DNA from: an uncultured Eubacteriales bacterium
Lineage (GTDB): Bacteria; Bacillota; Clostridia; Christensenellales; Aristaeellaceae
Reading direction: 5' to 3'
Length of the DNA stretch: 9,348 nucleotides
NCBI GenBank assembly: GCA_902796115.1
Contig: CADBNX010000083.1
Location: forward strand, 1 to 9,348
Shown here: positions 1 through 9,348 of the stretch, piece after piece
Numbering within the stretch: position 1 is the stretch's first letter
How the letters are laid out: every line of letters begins with the position of its first letter
Position numbers and translations under genes: made by a program
The notes under the pieces: generated by a model
What the model was told of the DNA's origin: nothing
The model's database searches: none
Seen by the model: the letters and a program-made list of their open reading frames with translations, nothing else

Positions 1-1876
1 GTCCCTGATTGGTAAAGATGCCGTGCGCCAGCGCGGGATTTGCCGCGGCGATTTCGGGACTGTTGCTGTATTCGCCGTGCAGCAGCAGCTCCGCGTACTT
101 TTTCCGCAGCGCGCAGACCGCGCGTGCGTATGCCTTCCATTCCGGATGCCGGTTTTCATCCACAAATTCCCGGTCCTTCAGATAGCGCAGTTCGATTTCA
201 AACCGGAACCCGTATACCAGCGCGTAATCTGCCATGCGCGGTTCCAGATAGGGACGGCTGTTGCGCAGCGTGGAGATGTTGTCCGGGAAACAATAACGGA
301 ACATTTCCGGAAAACTCCAGCGCATCGGGCGCGGATGCTCGCCGAAGGACGCGCGTTCCGCCTTCTCGCCCGTATGGCTTCCGATACCGTGGATGCAGTC
401 GATGAACTGGGAATATACGTCCGTAATGGTTTCGGTCATGAAGGAGAAGCCATCGTACTTGTCCACACTCTTCCGGATGGCGGGGAGCAGTTTCAGCCTG
501 CCTTGGGTATAGGACAGGGAAGGCTTGCTGTGTCCGTGTGACCGGTCAAAACAGGGCTTCGGGCTGATGCCGCCGATCTGGTCGTACAGCACGCCGTCCG
601 CTCCGAAGGAGCGGATCCAGTCCGCCCGGTCCGCCATCAGGGTGTGCCATTCCCCGCACCACGGACAGACCGTAACGAACATTTTCTTGGAATAGCTGCG
701 CAGGAAATCGCTTTCCGAATACTTTGAGTATTCTTCCCAGTAAGGGGTCCCCCACCTGGTTTTCCCCTCCATTTTGTATCCGCCGTTTTTGTAAAAATCG
801 GTGCCCGTGTCGATCAGGTGTCCCTGATAATACAGCGTCACATGGCCGCCCTTCTCCTGCACTTTCCGGATCCCGTCCTTCAGCAGCTCCGCTCCGCCCA
901 TCGAACGGCTCACTTCCAGATCCGGATACCGGTTGTCATGTCCGCTTTCAAACCATCCGAACAGGCCCACCGTGTCGCAGCCGTGTTCCTGTGCCTGCTC
1001 ATACAGCCGCGGGATGCTCTCATACGGCCAGTTGATATCCCCGAACTGCTGGCGGTTGATCACCAGGAAATAGCCGTTCATATCCTTCATCCACTGCTTC
1101 GGCTCAACCGGTCTGCGCCAGGTGGACGCCCATGCCCTGTATTCGTCCGCGCCTTTCTGCCATGCGCCGCGATAGAGCCAGAGCATATATTCCGGGCAAT
1201 CCCATGTTTCCCCGGGTTCCACAAAAGCCAGCTTGCCCATCTCCAGCGTTACGTCCTTTTCCTCACCTCCGACCGCGCGCAGGGAGCTGGCGTAAAACTG
1301 TGAATCGCGTCCTGTCAGATACAGGCACTGATCCCCGTCAATCAGGCTCATCCACTGCATGCTCAGTATAAAGGGATAAGGCCGGGTCAGTTGGCACTGT
1401 CCGTCCCAGGTCTGCATATTGGCCAGTTCTTCAGTGATATCCGTATGGTATTCTCCGAAACAATCCGGATACAGCAGCCCCGGCTTGCCGTTTCCGAGCG
1501 TCCGGACGGCTCCGATGCAGGGATAATAGAAATCGTTGAGCGTTGTCTGCGACCGGTTGTCGATCCGAGCGCCGAAGAGGACCTTTTCCCCGTCAAGCCG
1601 GATGGTCAGGGTCATGCGGATCTCCTGTGCGCCCATATTGGTGTGAAGTTTTTCCACTTCAACCGTCAGGCATTCTTTTTCCGCCTTCACCGTCAGGTCC
1701 GCGTCTTTGGCGCGGGCCAGATCCTCCCAGTTTTCCCCGTTGTGCAGCACTGCCCTGAACAGCGGCGCGGGGCGTGCGATCACGTTTCCCTTTCCGGTTC
1801 TCAGGTTGCTCAGTTCCACAAGATTCGCCCCGTCGTCAAGGCACAAAGTGATATGGTCGTTGCTGATACGGTACAT
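1..1876 (-). CDS. Putative glycoside hydrolase, DUF6259-like (C-terminus cut off by window edge)
   Basis: An open frame of 625 codons starts at ATG 1876-1874 and runs off the left edge without a stop. GGAGG at about 1886-1890 lies 9 nt before this ATG. The alternative ATG at 1883 hits a stop after 15 codons. No signal peptide or membrane segment is visible, so a cytoplasmic enzyme acting on imported sugars is likely. Residues about 1-250 look like a beta-sandwich rich in short strands. From about 260 onward the protein resembles a TIM barrel: NGYFLVINRQQFGDINWP, then VTLYYQGHLID, then VTVCPWCGEWH, then GADGVLYDQIGG. The last motif (Asp427, Asp432) looks like the strand-end nucleophile region of alpha-galactosidase-like clans, and MTETITD (Glu482) is a candidate second acid. 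Assignment to DUF6259 is from memory of the family pattern. The substrate is unknown. The divergent AraC gene is the likely regulator. Seeing a hydrolase fold is fairly secure; the exact family is not. Confidence 0.7.
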   Translation of the reverse strand, partial: MYRISNDHITLCLDDGANLVELSNLRTGKGNVIARPAPLFRAVLHNGENWEDLARAKDADLTVKAEKECLTVEVEKLHTNMGAQEIRMTLTIRLDGEKVLFGARIDNRSQTTLNDFYYPCIGAVRTLGNGKPGLLYPDCFGEYHTDITEELANMQTWDGQCQLTRPYPFILSMQWMSLIDGDQCLYLTGRDSQFYASSLRAVGGEEKDVTLEMGKLAFVEPGETWDCPEYMLWLYRGAWQKGADEYRAWASTWRRPVEPKQWMKDMNGYFLVINRQQFGDINWPYESIPRLYEQAQEHGCDTVGLFGWFESGHDNRYPDLEVSRSMGGAELLKDGIRKVQEKGGHVTLYYQGHLIDTGTDFYKNGGYKMEGKTRWGTPYWEEYSKYSESDFLRSYSKKMFVTVCPWCGEWHTLMADRADWIRSFGADGVLYDQIGGISPKPCFDRSHGHSKPSLSYTQGRLKLLPAIRKSVDKYDGFSFMTETITDVYSQFIDCIHGIGSHTGEKAERASFGEHPRPMRWSFPEMFRYCFPDNISTLRNSRPYLEPRMADYALVYGFRFEIELRYLKDREFVDENRHPEWKAYARAVCALRKKYAELLLHGEYSNSPEIAAANPALAHGIFTNQG

Positions 1877-1913
1877 CACGCATCTCCTCCGTTACTTCAG
1901 AATATGCGGTTCA

Positions 1914-1919
1914 ATTATA
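1914..1919 (-). promoter_or_regulatory. Candidate -10 box for the hydrolase gene
   Basis: The minus strand reads TATAAT here, about 38 bp before the hydrolase ATG. No good -35 lies at 16-18 bp: the best match is TTTCAA at 1942-1937. A strong -10 with a poor -35 is what an activator-dependent promoter would look like, and an AraC-family gene is adjacent. This is inferred from sequence only. Confidence 0.4.
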
Positions 1920-1936
1920 AGAAGGATCCGCGTTAT

Positions 1937-1966
1937 TTGAAATGGACAGGAGGGGAAATTTATAAT
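1937..1966 (+). promoter_or_regulatory. Probable sigma-A promoter of the AraC-family gene
   Basis: TTGAAA (1937-1942) and TATAAT (1961-1966) are separated by 18 bp, close to the housekeeping consensus. Transcription would begin near 1973, leaving a leader of about 25 nt before the ATG at 1997. The -35 overlaps the region that would hold the -35 of the oppositely directed hydrolase promoter, so the two promoters are back to back and could compete or share an operator. Confidence 0.6.
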
Positions 1967-1996
1967 ACAATATGAAACCGTAAGGAGGAAGATGCC

Positions 1997-2896
1997 ATGT
2001 TTTACACGACGGATCTCCATACGCTGCCGGAAGTTTCGATGATGGGCCGGGTCACGCAGAAGCCCGGCTACACGAGCGTACAGAACCGCATACCGGAAAA
2101 CATCCTGATCCTGCTGCGGGAGGGGGATATGCGTTTTACGCTCAACGGCAGGGATTATTCCCTGTTCGGGAATGACTGGCTCCTGCTGCCCAAGGGCTCC
2201 TCATATCATCTCACCACACGCGGCGGCTGCACCTACAGCTATACGCATTTTCGTCTGGCCCTGCCCTTTACGGTTCCGGAGGAACCCCTGCAGAAAGAGC
2301 GTGCTCCCAGATCCGCTTCTTTTCCCTATGCGCTTCCCGTCGGTGAAAGAACACATTGTATCTTTCTTCCGTTCAGCGGCCATCTGCGGGGCGAAGAAGA
2401 AAAAATATGGACGCTGCTTACCGAATGCGATATGCAGCGTCTGTTTCTGTCCCCTCCGCGCAAACTGCGGATTGACCTGTACTTTGCGGAAATCCTCTCC
2501 ATCCTGGATGCGCGCGGCGGCACCGGTGCCGAAAACGAGTACCCCGCGATCCTTTCCCGTGTCCTGCGCAGCATTCACGAGCACTGCCGTGAAGGCATCA
2601 CGCTTTCCTCCCTGTGCAAAACCTTCCGTTTATCCCCGCAGTATCTGATGCGTTTGTTCCGGAAGCATCTGAACACGACCGTCACGCAGTATATCACGGT
2701 CCTGCGGATGAGTCACGCGCTGGAACTGCTCCGGCAGCCAGGCTTCAGGGTCTGCGATGTGGCGGACATGCTCGGCTATCAGAACACGTATTATTTCTGC
2801 CGTCTCTTCAAACGGCAGTTCGGAATGACGCCGACGGAATACGCCCGCCATGCCATGGCCTCCTATACGGCGGAAAAGCAGACGCCGCAGACCTGA
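1997..2896 (+). CDS. AraC-family transcriptional regulator
   Basis: This 299-residue protein has the usual AraC-family length and layout. Residues about 1-110 resemble the cupin-type ligand-binding domain, with a run of short strands such as ILILLREGDMRFTLNG and a WLLLPKGSSYHL segment. The C-terminal 100 residues carry two helix-turn-helix units, at about 201-222 (ITLSSLCKTFRLSPQYLMRLFRK) and 251-273 (RVCDVADMLGYQNTYYFCRLF). The family signature end, FGMTPTEYAR, follows at about 275-284. The start is supported by AAGGAGG at 1982-1988, 8 nt before the ATG. The gene diverges from the hydrolase gene across 120 bp, so it most likely controls that gene in response to a sugar. The inducer cannot be read from sequence. 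It converges on uvrB with a 4-bp gap. Confidence 0.93.
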   Translation: MFYTTDLHTLPEVSMMGRVTQKPGYTSVQNRIPENILILLREGDMRFTLNGRDYSLFGNDWLLLPKGSSYHLTTRGGCTYSYTHFRLALPFTVPEEPLQKERAPRSASFPYALPVGERTHCIFLPFSGHLRGEEEKIWTLLTECDMQRLFLSPPRKLRIDLYFAEILSILDARGGTGAENEYPAILSRVLRSIHEHCREGITLSSLCKTFRLSPQYLMRLFRKHLNTTVTQYITVLRMSHALELLRQPGFRVCDVADMLGYQNTYYFCRLFKRQFGMTPTEYARHAMASYTAEKQTPQT

Positions 2897-2900
2897 CGTG

Positions 2901-4910
2901 TCAATGATGCCGCATTTTCTCCCTCCGGTGGCGCACCGGTGCCTTTTCCACCGGCTCGTCTCCCCGCAGGGCGAACAGCTGGTCGCGGAATTTGGCGGCC
3001 TTCTCGAATTCCATCGCGGCCGCCGCGCTGAGCATCTGATCCTCCAATTGCCGGATCAGTGCCTGCTTCTCGCTCTCATCCATCGCGGAAGGGATCTCCT
3101 GTTCCGCCTGTTCGGTAATTTCAAGCAGCGCGCGCACAGCCGTACGCACGCTCTGCGGCGTGATGCCGTGCTCCCGATTATACGCTTCCTGCATGGCCCG
3201 GCGGCGGTTCGTCTCTCCGATCGCGGCCATCATGGAATCCGTCAGTTCATCCGCGTACATCACGACGCGGCTGTCCACATTGCGTGCGGCACGGCCGATC
3301 GTCTGGATCAGACTGGTTTCCGAGCGAAGGAATCCTTCCTTATCCGCGTCCAGGATCGCGACCAGCCCCACCTCCGGCAAATCGAGTCCTTCCCGGAGCA
3401 GGTTGATCCCAACCAGCACGTCAAACTCGCCCAGACGCAGTTCGCGGATCAGCTTCTGCCGCTCCAGCGTCACGATATCCGAATGGAGATACCGTACCCG
3501 GATCCCGAGTTCCCCCAGATATTCCGTCAGCCGTTCCGCCATTTTCTTGGTCAGGGTCGTCACCAGTACCCGGTTTCCCTGCTCCGTCGTGGTTCTGATC
3601 TGCCCTACCAGATCGTCCACCTGGCCCTGTGCCGGACGTACCGTGATTTTCGGATCCAGCAGTCCCGTAGGCCGGATGATCTGCTCGACTACCTGGCTTG
3701 CCTGCTCCCGTTCATAGGCGGCCGGTGTCGCGGAAACGTAGATGATCTGGTGCAGCCGCGCGTTGAATTCGTCAAATTTGAGCGGCCGGTTGTCGAAGGC
3801 GGAAGGCAGGCGGAAACCGTATTCCACAAGCGCTTCCTTGCGGGCGCGGTCGCCCGCGTACATGGCACGGATCTGCGGGACCGTCACGTGGCTCTCGTCG
3901 ATCATGACCAGGAAATCCCCCGGAAAATAATCCAGCAGGCAGAACGGCGCGTCCCCGGGCTTCCTGCCGTCGAAATAGCGGCTGTAGTTCTCGATTCCCT
4001 GGCAATAGCCGATCTCGCGCATCATTTCGATGTCGTAAGCCGTGCGCTGTCTGATGCGCTCCGCTTCCAGGGGCTTTTCCCGCGCGGCGAAGAAAGCGGC
4101 CTGCGCCTCCATATCGCGCGCGATCTGCGCGATGGCGCTCTCCCGGGTTTCCGGATTTGTGGCATAAAAAGTTGCCGGATAAATCGGCGCGTGCAGGGTG
4201 GTGCGGCGCACCTGGCCGTTGGTCAGCGCGAATTCGCTGATTTTTTCGATTTCATCGCCAAAGAACTCCACTCTGATGCCGAAATCGCGCTGATCAGCAG
4301 GAATGATCTCCACCGTATCTCCTCTGACGCGGAAATTTCCGCGTTCAAACGCCACATCATTGCGTTCATACTGGATATCCACCAGTTTCCGCAGCAGATC
4401 GGCGATTTCCATTTTCATGCCCGGCCGCAGGCTGATCATCTGCCCCTCGTATTCGGACGGATCGCCCATGGAGTATATGCAGGAAACGGAAGCCACGATG
4501 ATCACGTCATTCCGCTCCCGCAGTGCGGCGGTCGCGCTGTGGCGCAGACGGTCGATCTCGTCGTTGATGGAAGCATCCTTCTCGATATAGGTATCCGTCG
4601 AAGCGATATACGCTTCGGGCTGATAGTAATCATAATAGGACACGAAGTATTCCACGGCGCTGTCCGGAAAGAAAGCTTTGAACTCGCTGCACAGCTGGGC
4701 GGCCAGGGTTTTGTTGTGCGCGATCACCAGGGTCGGCCGCTGAATGCGCTCGATCACCGAAGCCATCGTATAGGTTTTTCCGGAGCCGGTCACGCCGAGC
4801 AGTACCTGCGCGGGCATTCCCTCCGTCACGCCCCTTGCCAGCGCGTCGATCGCCTGCGGCTGGTCACCGCTCGCCTGGTACGGAGCTTTCAATACAAATT
4901 TCCCTTCCAA
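2901..4910 (-). CDS. uvrB: UvrABC system protein B (excision repair helicase-like subunit)
   Basis: UvrB takes damaged DNA from UvrA, verifies the lesion and recruits UvrC for dual incision in nucleotide excision repair. The 669-residue product is full length for the family. Visible motifs are the N-terminal SGDQPQAI, Walker A GVTGSGKT at 39-46 (Lys45), and the damage-probing beta-hairpin at about 92-115 with the [10 protein letters not shown] tyrosines. DESH follows at 338-341, then helicase motifs including YVSATPA and [11 protein letters not shown]-terminal UVR coiled-coil domain (about 616-650, [22 protein letters not shown]) would bind UvrC. The start codon is TTG at 4910-4908, supported by AAGGA 7 nt upstream and by the family's usual N-terminus. 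It lies downstream of the rplU-prp-rpmA terminator. No convincing promoter or SOS box was seen in the gap. Confidence 0.98.
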   Translation of the reverse strand: MEGKFVLKAPYQASGDQPQAIDALARGVTEGMPAQVLLGVTGSGKTYTMASVIERIQRPTLVIAHNKTLAAQLCSEFKAFFPDSAVEYFVSYYDYYQPEAYIASTDTYIEKDASINDEIDRLRHSATAALRERNDVIIVASVSCIYSMGDPSEYEGQMISLRPGMKMEIADLLRKLVDIQYERNDVAFERGNFRVRGDTVEIIPADQRDFGIRVEFFGDEIEKISEFALTNGQVRRTTLHAPIYPATFYATNPETRESAIAQIARDMEAQAAFFAAREKPLEAERIRQRTAYDIEMMREIGYCQGIENYSRYFDGRKPGDAPFCLLDYFPGDFLVMIDESHVTVPQIRAMYAGDRARKEALVEYGFRLPSAFDNRPLKFDEFNARLHQIIYVSATPAAYEREQASQVVEQIIRPTGLLDPKITVRPAQGQVDDLVGQIRTTTEQGNRVLVTTLTKKMAERLTEYLGELGIRVRYLHSDIVTLERQKLIRELRLGEFDVLVGINLLREGLDLPEVGLVAILDADKEGFLRSETSLIQTIGRAARNVDSRVVMYADELTDSMMAAIGETNRRRAMQEAYNREHGITPQSVRTAVRALLEITEQAEQEIPSAMDESEKQALIRQLEDQMLSAAAAMEFEKAAKFRDQLFALRGDEPVEKAPVRHRREKMRHH
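2925..2939 (+). terminator. Weak candidate terminator for the AraC gene, inside the uvrB 3' end
   Basis: A perfect 6-bp dyad, CCGGTG-GCG-CACCGG, is followed on the plus strand by TGCCTTTT. It begins 29 nt after the AraC stop and lies within the last codons of uvrB on the opposite strand. The T tract is short and interrupted, so it may simply be coding sequence that happens to be self-complementary. Confidence 0.25.
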
Positions 4911-4972
4911 TTTTCTGTCCTTCCCCCAGATATCCGTCCGGATCCGCGCCGTCAGTTGCTTTGAATATAAGC

Positions 4973-5009
4973 AAAGGAGCGATCCGGTACTGTTCCGGAT
5001 TGCTCCTTT
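4973..5009 (-). terminator. Intrinsic terminator after rpmA
   Basis: The arms AAAGGAGC-GATCCGG (4973-4987) and CCGGATT-GCTCCTTT (4995-5009) pair over 15 bp, with one G-T wobble, around a 7-nt loop. On the minus strand the stem ends in CCTTT followed by GCTTATATTC, a short, mixed U-rich tail. It sits 28 bp beyond the rpmA stop and 62 bp before uvrB. It therefore most likely ends the rplU-prp-rpmA transcript and separates it from uvrB, though read-through is possible given the imperfect U tract. Confidence 0.7.
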
Positions 5010-5036
5010 CAGCCATGCGTCCGCCTTTGTCCGCGA

Positions 5037-5327
5037 TCAGTTCGCGCTCTCGGCCGGATGCACACTCACCTGCTTGCCGGTTTTGCCAACGCGCTCAAAA
5101 CGCATGATTCCGTCCGCTTTCGCGAAAAGCGTGTCGTCCTTGCCGATGCCTACATTCAGGCCCGGACGGAATTTCGTACCGCGCTGCCGCACCAGGATAT
5201 TGCCGGCCAGTACGAACTGACCGTCGGCACGCTTCGGTCCGAGACGCTTGGATTCGCTGTCACGCCCGTTGCGGGTGGAGCCCATTCCTTTTTTATGGGC
5301 AAATAGCTGCAGATCAAGCTTCAACAT
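5037..5327 (-). CDS. rpmA: 50S ribosomal protein bL27, with cleavable N-terminal extension
   Basis: bL27 sits near the peptidyl transferase centre, and its N-terminal tail reaches the tRNA ends. The 96-residue product matches the family: [21 protein letters not shown], then [18 protein letters not shown], then the conserved GKDDTLFA. Ahead of the mature AHKKG start it carries MLKLDLQLF. This corresponds to the Bacillota-specific extension (family pattern LxLQxF before A) that Prp removes after the phenylalanine, here between Phe9 and Ala10. The ATG at 5327 is preceded by GGAGGAA, which overlaps the last codons of prp, and the prp TAG lies 3 nt upstream, so translation is probably coupled. The usual downstream partner obgE is absent; a terminator and then uvrB follow. 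Confidence 0.98.
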   Translation of the reverse strand: MLKLDLQLFAHKKGMGSTRNGRDSESKRLGPKRADGQFVLAGNILVRQRGTKFRPGLNVGIGKDDTLFAKADGIMRFERVGKTGKQVSVHPAESAN

Positions 5328-5330
5328 GTT

Positions 5331-5660
5331 CTATTCCTCCATGATCGTAGTTTCGTTCAGTTTCACGTAATCCGGATAGGTGTCCGCCAGATCCAGAAAG
5401 CCCTGCCGGAGCACCTGCATAACGGTCTGAGCCTTCTCTCCGCTTTCCGCCGGAAAACGCACGCTGAGATATCCGTCCCCCGTTTTGTTTTCCGTTTTTA
5501 CCCCCGCGGCGCGCTCCAGCGCGTTTGCGCAGGTAATGCCCAGAAAGGAAGCGGCGGCGCACACGATGTCGTGTCCTTTTTCCGCCCATCCGGCATGACC
5601 GGTGATTTCATACCCCGCGTACAAACCGCTGCCCGTACGTCGGAGCGTTACCCGGATCAT
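5331..5660 (-). CDS. prp: Ribosomal-processing cysteine protease Prp
   Basis: Prp (YsxB-like, formerly annotated as a hypothetical protein in ribosomal operons) removes the N-terminal extension of bL27. The 109-residue product has the two catalytic landmarks: His22 in ITGHAGWA and Cys34 in DIVCAAAS, the same residue numbers I recall for the Staphylococcus aureus enzyme. Its position between rplU and rpmA is the standard arrangement, and the neighbouring bL27 carries the matching substrate sequence. The ATG (5660-5658) overlaps the rplU TGA as ATGA. I see no clear ribosome binding site of its own, so it probably depends on translational coupling with rplU, which would keep protease levels in step with the ribosomal proteins. 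Confidence 0.95.
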   Translation of the reverse strand: MIRVTLRRTGSGLYAGYEITGHAGWAEKGHDIVCAAASFLGITCANALERAAGVKTENKTGDGYLSVRFPAESGEKAQTVMQVLRQGFLDLADTYPDYVKLNETTIMEE

Positions 5661-5962
5661 GCGTTCACGCCGGTGATTTCAACCTTGGTGAAAGGCTGAC
5701 GGTGTCCCGCCTTGCGGCGATAGTTCTTCTTGCTCTTGTACTTGAGAATGCGGATCTTTTCTCCGCGGCCGTGCTGAACGATTTTACCGGTCACACAGGC
5801 GCCTTCCACAATGGGATCCCCCACCGTGATGGTTTCCCCTGAGAGCATCAGCACCGGAAAGGTGACAACCTCTCCCACAGGGGTATCGAGCTTTTCGATG
5901 TAGATGGTATCGCCTTCGGATACCTTGTACTGTTTGCCGCCGGTCGCAATGATCGCGTACAT
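5657..5962 (-). CDS. rplU: 50S ribosomal protein bL21
   Basis: bL21 binds 23S rRNA in the large subunit. The 101-residue product begins [18 protein letters not shown], the standard family N-terminus. It contains the late [19 protein letters not shown] segment, the RNA-binding signature region. I place the start at ATG 5962-5960: AGGAGGT ends 7 nt upstream, which is ideal spacing. A longer reading from GTG at 5971 would put the start codon inside that ribosome binding site. It is the first gene of the rplU-prp-rpmA unit and overlaps prp by ATGA. Confidence 0.98.
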   Translation of the reverse strand: MYAIIATGGKQYKVSEGDTIYIEKLDTPVGEVVTFPVLMLSGETITVGDPIVEGACVTGKIVQHGRGEKIRILKYKSKKNYRRKAGHRQPFTKVEITGVNA

Positions 5963-6072
5963 GGGCAGCACCTCCTGAAATCAATACTCGCCGGGACTTG
6001 TCGGAGAAGGATGGCATCTTTCAGCCATGAGGCTGCGCGGCGCGCATTAAAAAGCCCCTCCCGAGCGGCTAC
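5963..6072 (-). promoter_or_regulatory. Candidate L21 leader (5' UTR of rplU)
   Basis: The predicted rplU transcript carries about 110 untranslated nucleotides, long for a ribosomal protein gene. The leader contains ATGGC-TGAAAGAT-GCCAT (a 5-bp stem with an 8-nt loop, about 6010-6027). It also contains an alternative AGCC-TCAT-GGCT stem that shares bases with it, and a GC-rich run just before. Bacillota rplU operons are known to carry a structured L21 leader that is thought to be autoregulatory. The position and hairpins fit that class, but I could not compare with a covariance model. Confidence 0.5.
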
Positions 6073-6078
6073 CGGGCT
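6049..6078 (-). terminator. Possible atp operon terminator overlapping the rplU leader
   Basis: On the minus strand AGCCC (6078-6074) can pair with GGGCT (6057-6053), and the second arm runs straight into TTTTT (ending at 6049). The 16-nt interior pairs poorly, so the hairpin is modest. The first arm lies at and before the predicted rplU start site. The full hairpin would therefore form mainly in transcripts reading through from atpC, and a transcript starting at about 6072 would have only a weaker AGCC/GGCT version. It may instead be an attenuator of rplU. Confidence 0.4.
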
Positions 6079-6107
6079 ATTGTACCCGGTCCATGCGGGT
6101 TTGTCAA
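6079..6107 (-). promoter_or_regulatory. Sigma-A promoter of the rplU-prp-rpmA operon
   Basis: The minus strand has a perfect -35 TTGACA (6107-6102), a 17-bp spacer and -10 TACAAT (6084-6079), giving a predicted start near 6072. The -35 begins only 4 bp after the atpC stop codon. The -10 lies in the middle of a dyad, ACCGGG-8 nt-CCCGGT (6071-6090), which could be a binding site or a hairpin in read-through RNA. Confidence 0.85.
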
Positions 6108-6111
6108 GTAC

Positions 6112-8592
<2,481 letters not shown>

Positions 8593-8595
8593 GGT

Positions 8596-9348
8596 TTACT
8601 CCTTTGCCTCGTCCAATGCTTTTTTCATTTCCGCGACGTCTTCGGGCTCATAGAATCCGCTCTCCAGCCGTTCAAGCAGATTCAGATATTTCCGTTCCAG
8701 CAGGTCGAACAGGCTTTTTTCAAAAGCCTTCACCTGCTTTACCTCAATCGAATCCAGATAACCGTTGATCACGGCATAGACGATCGCCACCTGACAGCCC
8801 GCCCGCACCGGTGCGGAACGGTTCTGTTTGAGCACTTCGACGATCCTCTCGCCCAGCGCGAGGCGCCTGCGGGTGTCCGCGTCCAGGTCGCTTCCGAACT
8901 GCGCAAAGGTCTGCAGTTCGCGGTACTGCGCGTACAGAAGCTTCAGTTCGCCGGAAACCTTCTTCATGGCCTTCAGCTGCGCGGCTCCGCCGACACGGCT
9001 TACGGAAATGCCGGGGTTGATCGCCGGCATGATCCCCGCGTGGAAAAGTTCCGTCTCCAGGAAAATCTGCCCGTCCGTGATGGAAATCACATTGGTCGGG
9101 ATATAGGCGGAAACGTCGCCCGCCTGCGTTTCGATGATCGGAAGGGCCGTAATGGAACCGCCTCCGAATTCCGGTGCCACGCAGGCGGCCCGTTCCAGAA
9201 GCCTTGAATGGAGATAGAACACGTCGCCGGGATACGCTTCCCGTCCGGGAGGTCTGCGGATCAGCAGGGACAGGGCGCGGTATGCCACGGCGTGCTTGCT
9301 CAGGTCGTCGTAGACGATGAGCACGTCCTCGCCTTTTTCACGGAAATA
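8596..9348 (-). CDS. atpA: F-type ATP synthase alpha subunit, C-terminal part (start lies beyond window)
   Basis: The frame is open to the right edge, and 250 residues are visible, starting [20 protein letters not shown]. The full protein is about 500 residues, so about half is seen and the Walker A region lies outside. Recognisable family segments are [41 protein letters not shown] and the alpha signature [34 protein letters not shown] and the C-terminal helical bundle complete the visible part. Alpha forms the non-catalytic nucleotide sites of F1. It heads the atpA-G-D-C series seen here; the upstream F0 genes and atpH are presumably to the right. Confidence 0.98.
   Translation of the reverse strand, partial: YFREKGEDVLIVYDDLSKHAVAYRALSLLIRRPPGREAYPGDVFYLHSRLLERAACVAPEFGGGSITALPIIETQAGDVSAYIPTNVISITDGQIFLETELFHAGIMPAINPGISVSRVGGAAQLKAMKKVSGELKLLYAQYRELQTFAQFGSDLDADTRRRLALGERIVEVLKQNRSAPVRAGCQVAIVYAVINGYLDSIEVKQVKAFEKSLFDLLERKYLNLLERLESGFYEPEDVAEMKKALDEAKE

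Noticed and set aside
23..541. Plus-strand open frames at 23-541, 818-1303 and 1391-1975
   Set aside because: They lie opposite the hydrolase gene, whose minus-strand frame is open throughout with clear motifs and a ribosome binding site.
1881..1883. ATG at 1883 as start of the hydrolase
   Set aside because: This frame stops after 15 codons; the ATG at 1876 opens the long frame.
2850..4964. 704-codon open frame on the plus strand opposite uvrB
   Set aside because: It is antisense to a certain uvrB gene, has a low-complexity His/Arg/Asp-rich translation with no recognisable domain, and arises from GC-rich codon bias.
4988..5000. LexA-type SOS box near uvrB
   Set aside because: Only a GAAC half-site (minus strand) occurs, within the rpmA terminator loop. 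No GAAC-4-GTTC dyad was seen between rpmA and uvrB.
5969..5971. GTG start for bL21 that would add three residues
   Set aside because: The GTG falls at the ribosome binding site AGGAGGT itself. The ATG at 5962 has ideal spacing and the family's standard N-terminus.

Overview
The window looks like a chromosomal segment from a GC-rich member of the Bacillota, probably an anaerobic gut- or rumen-type clostridium. The strongest evidence is a ribosomal protein bL27 with the Bacillota-type N-terminal extension that is cleaved, next to the gene for its dedicated protease Prp (order rplU-prp-rpmA). Other support comes from strong AGGAGG-type ribosome binding sites, TTG starts, and a DUF6259-like hydrolase paired with an AraC regulator. 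The genus cannot be fixed from this sequence.

Layout, left to right. (1) Positions 1-1876, minus strand: most of a cytoplasmic glycoside-hydrolase-like protein, with its C-terminus beyond the window. (2) A 120-bp divergent promoter region, then an AraC-family regulator on the plus strand (1997-2896). (3) uvrB on the minus strand (2901-4910), ending 4 bp from the end of the araC gene. (4) The ribosomal operon rplU-prp-rpmA on the minus strand (5962 down to 5037), closed by a strong hairpin and preceded by a near-consensus promoter and a leader of about 110 nt. (5) The distal part of the F-type ATP synthase operon, atpA (partial)-atpG-atpD-atpC, on the minus strand from the right edge down to 6112.

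Most of the window is housekeeping: F1 ATPase catalytic core, 50S proteins with bL27 maturation, and nucleotide excision repair. The accessory part is the hydrolase/AraC pair, which reads as a small self-contained carbohydrate-utilisation switch. Two points stand out. The ATP synthase epsilon subunit is only 89 residues and stops where the inhibitory helical domain would begin. Its stop codon lies 4 bp from the -35 box of the rplU promoter, so the atp terminator and the rplU promoter and leader are packed into about 65 bp. I found no mobile element, CRISPR array, tRNA or rRNA, and no clear new multi-gene system.
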